Source: Erodium maritimum (lineage: Eukaryota; Streptophyta; Magnoliopsida; Geraniales; Geraniaceae). Taken from it: 64,000 bases of DNA. Shown here in pieces: positions 10,887 to 21,371 of the stretch. The notes below the pieces were generated by a model. It saw only the letters and a list, made by a program, of their open reading frames with translations, did no database searches and was not told the DNA's origin. Positions within the stretch are counted from its first letter, which is position 1. Each line of letters opens with the position of its first letter. Position numbers and translations under genes: made by a program. The stretch lies in the NCBI GenBank assembly GCA_963921825.1, contig OY997588.1, positions 72,557,020 through 72,621,019 of the forward strand. The letters are read 5' to 3'.

Positions 10887-12574
10887 TGTTGCGTCTCGAG
10901 GTAGGGTTGGAGATGAACCAACTCGCAGCGGAAAATCAATAAAAACCAAGAGACGATTAAAACCATGAAACAACTAACAAAGAATGGATTCACAAGAGAA
11001 AAATTCAGCACTATCTCTTACCAAAACAAGAACACCGGTTAACGAATGATTGGCTTGAGTCTCCAAGACGCCTACGTATCCACATGGGAATCAAAGCCAT
11101 GTAGTTCTTCTCTTTGAGGACTCAAGAACACAAAAATGGAGGAGGAAACTAGCCAAACCCGAAATGGCCATGGAAGAGGGAGAGAAAATGTGTTTCCTAT
11201 TCTTGTCTTGCCTTTGTTATGTTGAAAAAAGATGACTTAAACATAACAAAACCCATACTTGTCCAACTAAAGGCATGGGACAAGTATGGTGTCAAGTAAG
11301 GTGTAAATAGGACAAAGTATGGCAAGACAATATTGGGTTAGGTGGTGAATCACCAACACCTTAATCCTTGTCTTGCTTACTTAGTACTAATTAATCAAGA
11401 CTTGATTAATTAGTTCCATGGGCCTTGGTTGCATGGGCCTTTCATGGGCCTCTTGGAACATGGCCCGTGGCCATTTCCAACGAGGTCCCGTGATTCGCTC
11501 GTCGCCTTCATGCCTTCCATACCGGAAATGTCCAACATTATCCGACGCGATCAATCCCAAGACTCCAAGCCTTGTCTCGATCCGTAAAGTCCTATTCACT
11601 TACGGGCACATGACCCAAAACCCAGTTTTGGTCATGTCCCGAGACAACTCCCTTTTGGCCATTCTTCATAAATGTGTGAATGAGTTTCATCCTCCGGTGT
11701 GACCCTTAGGTTTATGCATGTCAATAGATCAACGTAAAATCCCATTTTACTTGATCCTATTTAAGTGGCAACTAACGAGACTTTAGTATTGCCTGACACT
11801 ACATAACGAATCGACCCTGTCGATTCTAACCTTTCCGTCGTCCCTGTCATTATCCTTTTATCTCCGATATCCTGATTGAGATAAGGCATAGAGCCGTCAT
11901 CCTTATTATTCTCAATCACCGTTCCTTGATATGTGAGATGACTGAAGATATGATACCCAGTATCATGTGCATCGCCATGCTATTCTTCCAGTCACTCTCG
12001 ATCAAGTGGCCGAGAACCGATATCTTTCCCATACCTTAGTATGAGGGATAAATCCCTTAGCCGTCTTTCGTGTCACTCATGTAGCCCGTCCCCAAGCCAA
12101 TCCTGGCCGTTATGGAAGCCCTGTTACGGACAACGTTAGGCTCAGGTCAAACTCAGTTGTTGACTACATAGCAATCACAAAGACTCCTTGGTCTAAGGAT
12201 ACATGACAAACTACAACACTGAATATGTTCATGACTTAATCTATGGCACATATTCAGGGAGGGTCGTCCAATATCATGTCCCACATGATATCTATGATCA
12301 GACTCCGGAATCCCATTCCAATGACTAACAGAACGTAAGCCATAAAGAGCCATCTTTCATACTAGTCGCTTCTAGTGAAGCTTTGTTGACTAGGGACCCA
12401 TCGAGTGTGATCTATCTCGATCTATGGTTCTATTCGCATGGTGGGCATAGATCAGAGCACACATCGATATATTACCCCAACACATAAGTAATATAAAGCC
12501 GCTTTAATTTTATTGCTAACGATGATATATACATTTGGACATTTAGGATTGAACTACGGGCACTAAGACTAACA
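10887..12574 (-). repeat. 3' LTR of element B
   Basis: 1688 bp, TGTTGCGTCTCGAGG...ACTAACA on the plus strand, with one change in the terminal region (GCG for GGG). It shares several variants with the 3' LTR of element A that the 5' LTR of A lacks (12260, 12210, 11973), which suggests gene conversion. Confidence 0.93.
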
Positions 12575-12590
12575 ATCTCCCACTTGCCCT
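12575..12590 (-). other. Polypurine tract of element B
   Basis: The reverse complement AGGGCAAGTGGGAGAT lies directly against the LTR start, as in element A at 19664-19679. It primes plus-strand DNA synthesis in this element class. Confidence 0.85.
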
Positions 12591-12710
12591 AGTTCCAATC
12601 TAAACTCCAATATGTCCCCATCGACTTTACATGTCTAACATGTTTAGGCAGCGACACTGCCTTAGTTAAAGGGTTGCCTATGTTATCATCTGTTGCAATA
12701 TAGGTTATCT

Positions 12711-12903
12711 TCACTCATGTAGCCCGTCCCCAAGCCAATCCTGGCCGTTATGGAAGCCCTGTTACGGACAACGTTAGGCTCAGGTCAAACTCAGTTGTTG
12801 ACTACATAGCGATCACAAAGACTCCTTGGTCTAAGGATACATAACAAGCTACAACACTGAATATGTTCATGACTTAATCTATGGCACATATTCAGGGCGG
12901 GTC
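12711..12903 (-). repeat. 5' LTR remnant of element B, left piece
   Basis: This matches an internal LTR segment (compare 28688-28876). It is joined to the B internal region through TCACT microhomology and interrupted at 12903 by element A. The piece continues at 21372. Confidence 0.87.
12899..12903. repeat. TSD of element A, left copy
   Basis: GGGTC is repeated at 21367-21371. In an uninterrupted LTR of the family the target reads GGGCGGGTCGTCC, so the insertion site is fully explained. Confidence 0.92.
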
Positions 12904-14590
12904 TGTTAGTCTTAGTGCCCGTAGTTCAATCCTAAATGTCCAAATGTATATATCATCGTTAGCAATAAAATTAAAGCGGCTTTATATTACTTATGTGTTG
13001 GGGTAATATATCGATGTGTGCTCTGATCTATGCCCACCATGCGAATAGAACCATAGATCGAGATAGATCACACTCGATGGGTCCCTAGTCAACAAAGCTT
13101 CACTAGAAGCAACTAGTATAAAAGATGGCTCTTTATGGCTTACGTTCTGTTAGTCATTGGAATGGGATTCCGGAGTCTGATCATAGATATCATGTGGGAC
13201 ATGATATTGGACGACCCGCCCTGAATATGTGCCATAGATTAAGTCATGAACATATTCAGTATTGTAGCTTGTCATGTATCCTTAGACCAAGGAGTCTTTG
13301 TGATCGCTATGTAGTCAACAACTGAGTTTGACCTGAGCCTAACGTTGTCCGTAACAGGGCTTCCATAACGGCCAGGATTGGCTTGGGGACGGGCTACATG
13401 AGTGACACGAAAGACGGCTAAGGGATTTATCCCTCATACTAAGGTATGGGAAAGATATCGGTTCTCGGCCACTTGATCGAGAGTGACTGGAAGAATAGCA
13501 TGGCCATGCACATGATACTGGGTATCATATCTTCAGTCATCTCACATATCAAGGAACGGTGATTGAGAATAATAAGGATGACGGCTCTATGCCTTATCTC
13601 AATCAGGATATCGGAGATAAAAGGATAATGACAGAGACGACGGAAAGGTTAGAATCGACAGGGTCGATTCGTTATGTAGTGTCAGGCAATACTAAAGTCT
13701 CTTTAGTTGCCACTTAAATAGGATCAAGTAAAATGGGATTTTACGTTGATCTATTGACATGCATAAACCTAAGGGTCACACCGGAGGATGAAACTCATTG
13801 ACACATTTATGGAGAATAGCCAAAAGGGAGTTGTCTCGGGACATGACCAAAACTGGGTTTTGGGTCATGTGCCCGTAAGTGAATAGGACTTCACAGATCG
13901 AGACAAGGCTTGGAGTCTTGGGATTGATCGCGTCGGATAATGTTGGACATTTCCAGTATGGAAGGCTTGGAGGCGATGAGCGAATCACGGGACCTCGTTA
14001 GAAATGGCCACGGGCCATGTTCCAAGAGGCCCATGAAAGGCCCATGCAACCAAGGCCCATGGAACTAATTAATCAAGTCTTGATTAATTAGTACTAAGTA
14101 AGCAAGACAAGGATTAAGGTGTTGGTGATTCACCACCTAACCCAATCTTGTCTTGCCATACTTGTCCTATTTACACCTTACTTGACACCATACTTGTCCC
14201 ATGCCTTTAGTTGGACAAGTATGGGTTTTGTTATGTTTAAGTCATCTTTTTTCAACATAACAAACACAAGACAAGAATAGGAAACACATTTTCTCTCCCT
14301 CTTCCATGGCCATTTCGGGTTTGGCTAGTTTCCACCTCCATGTTTGTGTTCTTGAGTCCTCAAAGAGAAGAACTACGTGGCTTTGATTCCCATGTGGATA
14401 CGTAGGCGTCTTGGAGACTCAAGCCAATCATTCGTTAACCGGTGTTCTTGTTTTGGTAAGAACTAGTGCTGAATTTTTCTCTTGTGAATCCATTCTTTGT
14501 TAGTTGTTTCATGGTTTTAATCGTCTCTTGGTTTTCATTGATTTTCCGCTGCGAGTTGGTTCATCTCCAACCTTACCTCGAGACCCAACA
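12904..14590 (+). repeat. 5' LTR of element A
   Basis: TGTTAGTCTTAG...GACCCAACA, 1687 bp, with canonical TG/CA ends. It differs from the 3' LTR at roughly a dozen positions by eye (under 1 percent). Part of that difference looks like gene conversion of the 3' LTR and not simple ageing. Confidence 0.95.
14065..14091 (+). repeat. 27-bp perfect palindrome inside the LTR
   Basis: The arms CTAATTAATCAAG and CTTGATTAATTAG are separated by one base. The palindrome is kept in every LTR of the family in this window. It could form a hairpin in RNA or a cruciform in DNA; its role is unknown. Confidence 0.8.
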
Positions 14591-14591
14591 G

Positions 14592-14603
14592 TGGTATCAG
14601 AGC
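14592..14603 (+). other. Primer-binding site of element A
   Basis: TGGTATCAGAGC, one base after the 5' LTR, complementary to the 3' end of initiator tRNA-Met. Confidence 0.93.
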
Positions 14604-15156
14604 CGTGCTACCTTCGGGATTCACAAGACGGTGTTCAAAGTTTCGGTTTTGCTTGAAAGTTTCGTTTTTGGCATGTTATTTTGCTAAATTGTTTGATAAC
14701 ATGTTTTAAATTCTTGTTTATGGATTTAATGCATGTAAAATGAATTTTTGAAAAATATTTCAAATCTGGAAATTTTGAAAGAAAAAAAATTGATTTTTCG
14801 GGTCTCGGGAGCGGGACTCTCGGGGAGCCGAAACCGGGACCGAACGGGGCTCCGTTGGACGGAGCTAGGCCAAGCATGACCATTGGATGGTTGATATGCC
14901 AAGGCTAAACCGTTTTGTTAGTTATGACGAGTTTGGAACCGTCATGACGAACTCGAAGATCAAATGTTCAAAAGTTTCATTTTTGAACGGTTTCGATAAA
15001 CCGAGCATCAAAAAATTTCGAAACTTGGCTATTAATTAAAACCGGAAAATCACATGATGTTTGATAACATGCTTGTTTGATAACACGATGTGTGATGTGA
15101 TGTTGGCATGGTGTACATAATAGCCCCGAGCTCGATTTAATTATGTATCGTTTTTC

Positions 15157-15257
15157 ACGGCCTGCGAGCCGTTAGAGTTAGCGTGTAATTATTATTTCAA
15201 GGGGTGGTCGTCGAACCACTTGTTTGTAATATTTATTTATTCCCGACCTGCGAGTCG
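15157..15257 (+). other. Pair of leader hairpins with identical CTGCGA loop
   Basis: Hairpin 1 is ACGGC-CTGCGA-GCCGT (15157-15172). Hairpin 2 is CGAC-CTGCGA-GTCG (15244-15257). The stems differ but the loop is identical, and both stems are also paired in the diverged element E. They are candidate Gag-binding or RNA-dimerisation signals. Confidence 0.5.
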
Positions 15258-15745
15258 TGTATTAAATTGTAATATTTTACTCAAGACGAAGAAAGGGTGA
15301 AAAGGTCATTTGGTGGCTTTTCGGGTGTTGGCATCAGCTTGGAGTCGGTGGAGCTCAAGAAGCTAGTGGGAGTTAGTTTAGGGGGCTATTATGTGCACAT
15401 TTATCGCTTTATGCTTGGTTTAGTTTATGCATGATTAATTCTATGTGTTTTAGAATTGCATGCTTAACTTTATTTACCGAGCATATCACCTCACATGCAA
15501 AGATAAAATTGGAATTTTAATCCTTGTGTGTGAACCCTTAGAACCGTCATTGCATTGGATGTAGTTGACGGGTTCAAAGGAAGAATTACATTGGATGTAA
15601 TTTGAGGCATCATTGCATTTGGAATGTAGTTGATGTGCTCATCGCATCTAGGATGTGCCAAAGTTTTGAACACAACTGGACAAGTAAAAGCGGGTCATGT
15701 CCGATACCTCCCAATCATCAACACCTTACTACCTCCCCGTCCTAT

Positions 15746-15835
15746 GGGTGTCGTGCGCATTAGCGGAGCATCCATGGGGAAGCGGGGTAGTAGGTTTGGA
15801 CGACATATGTGGGTGTCGTGCGCATTAGCGGAGCA
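15746..15835 (+). repeat. Duplicated 25-bp motif in the leader
   Basis: Identical 25-bp blocks at 15746-15770 and 15811-15835 (each starts GGGTGTCGTGCG and ends GCGGAGCA), 65 bp apart. Both copies are present in elements C and D. Confidence 0.85.
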
Positions 15836-16150
15836 CCTACATAGTGACGGGCCATAGTTGAAAATTGGTGGACCCGACTACGATTCTCAGCCTGAGGTTG
15901 AGCTAGGGTAACAGATAGGGTAAGTCGTGTACATATATACATACCCTAGCCAAGAGTCACATTGGATGTGATTGGATGGAGTCCTACCTACATAGCTCTA
16001 TTAAGTAGTGAGCATTAGTTCAGCTTAATCGAGTGAATCAAGGATCTTGGTTTCAGATTCTAAAGGTTTAGAATTGATTGTTGGTGTTTAAGCTTGATCT
16101 TCATAAAATTTATTCAGTTTACTGATTGAATTTTATCTGTTGTAGATCAA

Positions 16151-16384
16151 ATGGCAAATTCAGCGAACATTAATAGTTTGTCATTAAAAACCATTCTTGA
16201 CAGGGTCAAGCTAAATGGGACAAACTATTTGGACTGGTACAGAATTTTGAGGATAGTCCTCAAGTCTGAACGCAAAGAATATGTACTTGACAAGGCTGTC
16301 TCTAAGACCATATCAGAGTTACATGAAGTGTCATCAGTTGCTGAGAAGAATATCTCAGGGATCTGGGATCCAAGGATATTCTGA
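16151..16384 (+). pseudogene. Element A gag, N-terminal fragment
   Basis: Gag coats element RNA in virus-like particles. The ATG opens MANSANINSLSLKTIL, with LNGTNYLDWYRILRIVL and ERKEYVLDKA, a typical plant copia gag N-terminus. After about residue 60 the usual gag core is missing and the frame stops at residue 77 (IWDPRIF). The following zinc-knuckle part is in another frame (from about 16353). A deletion plus frameshift therefore removed most of gag. The same structure is present in C and D. Confidence 0.85.
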
Positions 16385-16859
16385 TGGTCAACAAGGGAAT
16401 TGGAAGTGGCAAGGGTTGGGCCCATGCGCACTTGGCAAGAAAGATGAGGCACCTGAGAATGTCTGCTTCTACTGCCAACAACCTGGTCATTGGAACCGGG
16501 ATTACAGGAAGTTCACGGCTGATCTGAAAAAGGGCAGTGGGACTGCGCCTTCATCAAATAGCCTGGATGATCTGAAGAAGGGCAGTAGGACTGCGCCTTC
16601 ATCAGGAAACCTGGATGATCTAAGGAAGGGCGGTGGGATCGTGCCTTCATTCGGTATTAACTCTATAGAGCTACATCTCTCTACTTCCAAAGATTCATGG
16701 GTATTAGATACCATGACTGAATCTCACACATGCACTAATATATGGTGGCTGAAAGTAGGAGAGATTTGGAAAGCACGAAATGGACCTCAGAGTTGTGGCA
16801 ACTGCTGTAGGATCCATGAGTCTTGCTTTGCCAAGAGGCCTTGTCTTAGTATTGTATAA
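16353..16859 (+). pseudogene. Element A gag zinc knuckle and protease remnant
   Basis: This frame starts around GSGIQGYSDGQQGNW. It has a knuckle CFYC-QQPG-HWNRDY in which the fourth ligand of CX2CX4HX4C is tyrosine (16503-16505). A linker with three near-repeats follows, of the form DDLKKGS-TAPSS, about 18 residues apart (16520-16650). The protease start SWVLDTMTESHTCTN comes next, where the catalytic DTG triad of aspartic proteases reads DTM. The frame ends at 16859 and pol continues in the overlapping frame from 16780. Confidence 0.82.
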
Positions 16860-18016
16860 TGTATATTGCATACCTACTTTTAGTAGGAATATTATATCTG
16901 TATCCGTGTTTGACAAGGAAGGATATAATGTTAATATTGGAAATGGAGTTTTCAATGTTCTATGCAATGATATGTTTTATACCAGTACTGACATGGTTGG
17001 AGGATTGTACATATTAGATATGGGTAACAATGCCTCAAGTTCTATATATTCCGTTAATACCAAGAGGTCTAAATCCAACGATTTAAACCTAACTCTGTTA
17101 TGGTACTGTCCTTTGGGTCGCATAAACAAGAAGCGCCTATCAACACTTCAGAAGTGCGGGCTTTCAAGTTCATTCGAATTCCATTCGATCGATAGGTGCA
17201 AGGTTTGTTTGATGGGCAAAATGACTAAAGTGCCCTTTATCGATCGCGATGAAAGGGCGGGTGAATTATTGGGGCTGATACACTCGAATGTGTGTAGACC
17301 AATAAGTTCACTTGCCAGGAGGGGTTTTAGCTACTTTATCACATTTACTGATGATTACAGTAAATATGGTTATGTCTATTCGGTGAGACATAAGTCTGAA
17401 ACTTTTGATAAATTCAAAGAGTTTAAGACTATAGTAGAAAACCAGCTCGACAAAGGTATTAAGGCACTTCGATTGGATCGAGGTGGAAAATACTTGACCA
17501 TAGAGTTATTAGATCATCTAAAAGAGAATGAGATCCTTTTGGAATGGACTCCTCCCAGGTCACTGTAGTTGAAAGGTGTAGCCAAACGGAGAAATCGGAC
17601 ATTGTTAGACAATGGTCTGTTCCATGATTAGTTGGACTGATCTCCCAATCTCTTTTAGGGGTTTTGCTCTAGAGACGACCGCATTCATAGTGAATCGGGC
17701 TTCGACGAATGGTGTGGAAGGGACACCATTTTAAAAATGGTACGGGATGATGCCCGCTTTGTCCTTCCTAAAGATTTGTGGTTGCGAGGCTTATGTGAAA
17801 CATTTGGTTTCGACTAAGCTCGAACCAAGATCTGAGATATGCACCTTCGTGTGGTATCCCAAAGCAACAAGGGGATACTATTTCTACAATCCCAGTGAGA
17901 ACATGGTGTTCGTCGCTTGGGGTGGGGTCTTTATGGAAAAGAAGTTTTGTTTCCAAAGACGTCATTGGGAGGACTGTGCATCTCGAAGAAATTCAGGATG
18001 GTACAGATCTGTCTAA
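16780..18016 (+). pseudogene. Element A integrase, inactivated
   Basis: The 262-aa open part (16780-17568) holds the end of protease (VYCIPTFSRNIISVSVFDKEGY), the GAG-pre-integrase zinc region (LWYCPLGRINKKRL...CKVCLMGKM) and the integrase core. In the core the first catalytic Asp is Asn (LIHSNVCRP) and the second is kept (RLDRGGK). After a stop at 17566-17568 the continuing frame reads VAKRRNRTL, where the catalytic Glu is Lys. One zinc-binding His is Pro in this copy (YCPLG; array D has His). The C-terminal part (LSFLKICGCEAYVKHL, GYYFYNPSENMVFVA) runs to 18016. Two of three catalytic residues are lost. Confidence 0.88.
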
Positions 18017-18104
18017 ACCAATTGGCAACCCAGTAGAAAGGAGCCAGAGATTGTCGTAGAGTAAGAACCAATTCCTGTTACAATTCCGGAAGGTCCAAGG
18101 CGAT

Positions 18105-19092
18105 TTGAAAGGGTCAATCTTCCACCTCCAAGATATGGTATCCGGAGGTGACAATGAACTCATGGTGGATCACGATGATCCAGCCACCTTTCAGGAAGTC
18201 GTGGATGGGCCCAACTCCGAGTTATGGCTGGGAGCCATGAGGGAGGAAATGCAATCCATGTCGGACAACCGAGTCTGGGAACCGGTTGATCCCATCAATG
18301 GTGTGAGGACCATCGGATGCAAATGGATCTTCAAGGTGAAGATGGACATGGACGGCAAACCTCTGACCTACAAAGCTCAACTGGTGGCGAAAGGTTATAG
18401 GCAGATCCAATGGATTGACTATGAGGAAACCTTCTCCTTAGTGGCTATGGTCAAAATCGATCCAAATTCTTCTTGATATAACTGCGTATCATAATTACGA
18501 GATAAGGCAAGTGGATGTCAAAACCGCTTTCCTAAATGGAAATTTGACTGAGTACGTTTGTATGTCTCGGCCCAAAGGTTTTGACGATCCGAAGAATAAA
18601 GGAAAGATTTATAAGTTGTTGAAATCCATTTATGGATTGAAACGAACTTCTCGGAGTTGGATCCTTCGTTTTGATGAAGCTGTAATTGGATTTGGCTTAA
18701 TCAAGAGCGAGGATGAATCTTGCGTTTATAAGAAGGCTAGTGGGAGCAAGATTACCTTTCTGGTTCTCATTGAAAACGACATCCCAACCTTGCACGAGAC
18801 TAAAGCTTGGTTGAGGAAGTGTTTTTCAATAAAGGACTTAGGCGATGCTTCTTATATCTTAAGGATTAAGATATGTAGAGATCGCACCAAGAGGGTCTTG
18901 GATTTAAGTCAGGGAACCTATGTGAACAAGGCATTGAGTAGGTTCTTAATGCTCGATTCAAAGAAAGGACTCTTACCCACTAGTCATGGCATTCATCTCA
19001 GCAAGACTCAGTGTCCTAAGACACCTGATGAGCTGAAAAGGATGATGAGAATCCTATGCGCCTGGGGGCAGGATCGATCATATATGTCATGA
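18105..19092 (+). pseudogene. Element A reverse transcriptase lacking the YVDD box
   Basis: The copia RT starts with DHDDPATFQEVVDGPNSELWLGAM and IGCKWIFKVKMDMDG (18105-18476). It shifts frame and continues with MDVKTAFLNGNL, KLLKSIYGLKRTSRSW, CFSIKDLGDASYIL and LDLSQGTYVNKAL (18511-19092). Between FLVL and NDIPTL the block that should contain YVDD is absent and only two residues (IE) remain, so the catalytic aspartates are gone. The same deletion is in all three units of array D. Confidence 0.9.
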
Positions 19093-19330
19093 CATGTATG
19101 AGACCAGACGTCTCGTAAGCCTTATGTTGTACCAGTAGACATCATTCTAACCCGGGGGAAAGATGATGCTGAACTAGTCGTCGAAGGATGAGTAGACGCT
19201 AGTTTTCCAAGACAAATCCAGATGACTTTAGAAGTCAATCAGGATATGTGTTTACGCTGAATGGCAGAGCTTTAGCTGGGAAAGCGTAAAGCAAGATACC
19301 ATTGCCGAATCTACGACAGAGGCCAAGTAC

Positions 19331-19528
19331 ATGGATGCTGCAGAGGCAGCTAAGGAGGCTATGTGGATTTGGAAATTCATGGCAGGGCTGGGTGTAATTA
19401 AAAACCCATCCAGTCCGGTGAATCCATTTTGCGACAACACAAGGGCCATTGCGCAAGATAAAAGCTCAGACCGCATAACAAATCCAAACATGTACTACGG
19501 CGTATCCACCTCATCAGAGAACTACTGA
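19331..19528 (+). pseudogene. Element A RNase H fragment
   Basis: MDAAEAAKEAMWIWKFMAGLGV and FCDNTRAIAQDKSS match the C-terminal RNase H of copia pol (AAKEA, CDNTGAI). The sequence between 19092 and 19331 is too decayed to read as one frame. The remainder to the PPT has no frame. Confidence 0.8.
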
Positions 19529-19663
19529 ACTGAGGTGAAGTGAAGATAACCTATATTGCAACAGATGATAACATAGGCAACCCTTTAACTAAGGCAGTGT
19601 CGCTGCCTAAACATGTTAGACATGTAAAGTCGATGGGGACATATTGGAGTTTAGATTGGAACT

Positions 19664-19679
19664 AGGGCAAGTGGGAGAT
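19664..19679 (+). other. Polypurine tract of element A
   Basis: AGGGCAAGTGGGAGAT directly precedes the 3' LTR. It is single here but duplicated in array D. Confidence 0.9.
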
Positions 19680-21366
19680 TGTTAGTCTTAGTGCCCGTAG
19701 TTCAATCCTAAATGTCCAAATGTATATATCATCGTTAGCAATAAAATTAAAGCGGCTTTATATTACTTATGTGTTGGGGTAATATATCGATGTGTGCTCT
19801 GATCTATGCCCACCATGCGAATAGAACCATAGATCGAGATAGATCACACTCGATGGGTCCCTAGTCAACAAAGCTTCACTAGAAGCGACTAGTATGAAAG
19901 ATGGCTCTTTATGGCTTACGTTCTGTTAGTCATTGGAATGGGATTCCGGAGTCTGATCATAGATATCATGTGGGACATGATATTGGACGACCCTCCCTGA
20001 ATATGTGCCATAGATTAAGTCATGAACATATTCAGTGTTGTAGTTTGTCATGTATCCTTAGACCAAGGAGTCTTTGTGATTGCTATGTAGTCAACAACTG
20101 AGTTTGACCTGAGCCTAACGTTGTCCGTAACAGGGCTTCCATAACGGCCAGGATTGGCTTGGGGACGGGCTACATGAGTGACACGAAAGACGGCTAAGGG
20201 ATTTATCCCTCATACTAAGGTATGGGAAAGATATCGGTTCTCGGCCACTTGATCGAGAGTGACTGGAAGAATAGCATGGCGATGCACATGATACTGGGTA
20301 TCATATCTTCAGTCATCTCACATATCAAGGAACGGTGATTGAGAATAATAAGGATGACGGCTCTATGCCTTATCTCAATCAGGATATCGGAGATAAAAGG
20401 ATAATAACAGGGACGACGGAAAGGTTAGAATCGACAGGGTCGATTCGTTATGTAGTGTCAGGAAATACTAAAGTCTCGTTAGTTGCCACTTAAATAGGAT
20501 CAAGTAAAATGGGATTTTACGTTGATCTATTGACATGCATAAACCTAAGGGTCACACCGGAGGATGAAACTCATTGACACATTTATGGAGAATGGCCAAA
20601 AGGGAGTTGTCTCGGGACATGACCAAAACTGGGTTTTGGGTCATGTGCCCGTAAGTGAATAGGACTTCACAGATCGAGACAAGGCTTGGAGTCTTGGGAT
20701 TGATCGCGTCGGATAATGTTGGACATTTCCGGTATGGAAGGCTTGGAGGCGATGAGCGAATCACGGGACCTCGTTAGAAATGGCCACGGGCCATGTTCCA
20801 AGAGGCCCATGAAAGGCCCATGCAACCAAGGCCCATGGAACTAATTAATCAAGTCTTGATTAATTAGTACTAAGTAAGCAAGACAAGGATTAAGGTGTTG
20901 GTGATTCACCACCTAACCCAATCTTGTCTTGCCATACTTGTCCTATTTACACCTTACTTGACACCATACTTGTCCCATGCCTTTAGTTGGACAAGTATGG
21001 GTTTTGTTATGTTTAAGTCATCTTTTTTCAACATAACAAACACAAGACAAGAATAGGAAACACATTTTCTCTCCCTCTTCCATGGCCATTTCGGGTTTGG
21101 CTAGTTTCCACCTCCATGTTTGTGTTCTTGAGTCCTCAAAGAGAAGAACTACGTGGCTTTGATTCCCATGTGGATACGTAGGCGTCTTGGAGACTCAAGC
21201 CAATCATTCGTTAACCGGTGTTCTTGTTTTGGTAAGAACTAGTGCTGAATTTTTCTCTTGTGAATCCATTCTTTGTTAGTTGTTTCATGGTTTTAATCGT
21301 CTCTTGGTTTTCTTTGATTTTCCGCTGCGAGTTGGTTCATCTCCAACCTTACCTCGAGACCCAACA
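19680..21366 (+). repeat. 3' LTR of element A
   Basis: 1687 bp, TGTTAGTC...ACCCAACA. Variants at 19994, 20044 and 20281 are shared with the 3' LTR of element B and not with the 5' LTR of A. Confidence 0.95.
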
Positions 21367-21371
21367 GGGTC
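21367..21371. repeat. TSD of element A, right copy
   Basis: GGGTC, identical to 12899-12903. Confidence 0.92.

Larger units (their letters stand above)
14604..16150 (+). other. Long untranslated leader of element A
   Basis: About 1.55 kb lies between the PBS and gag, long for a copia element. It contains two hairpins with the same hexaloop CTGCGA (15157-15172 and 15244-15257). It also has a 25-bp perfect repeat (15746-15770 and 15811-15835) and several copies of a CATTGGATGTA-like motif (about 15552-15660 and 15960-15976). The short ORFs here have no known domain. The leader probably carries packaging and translation signals, but this is inference. Confidence 0.75.
12904..21366 (+). mobile_element. 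Copia element A, structurally complete non-autonomous LTR retrotransposon
   Basis: 8,463 bp on the plus strand: 5' LTR (1687 bp), PBS, 1.55-kb leader, degenerate gag-pol, PPT, 3' LTR (1687 bp) and a 5-bp TSD GGGTC. It is the reference copy for the family because it is neither nested nor deleted. The pol order protease-integrase-RT-RNase H identifies Ty1/copia. All enzyme active sites that can be read are damaged in ways shared with elements C and D, so it could only have moved with proteins from another element. Confidence 0.95.

Noticed and set aside
12153..12353. Open frames of 60-94 aa that recur many times (for example MALYGLRSVSHWN and MIRSSPPSLPY)
   Set aside because: They lie inside LTRs, occur on both strands, match no domain and recur only because the LTR is present many times. 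There is no sign of codon-level conservation.
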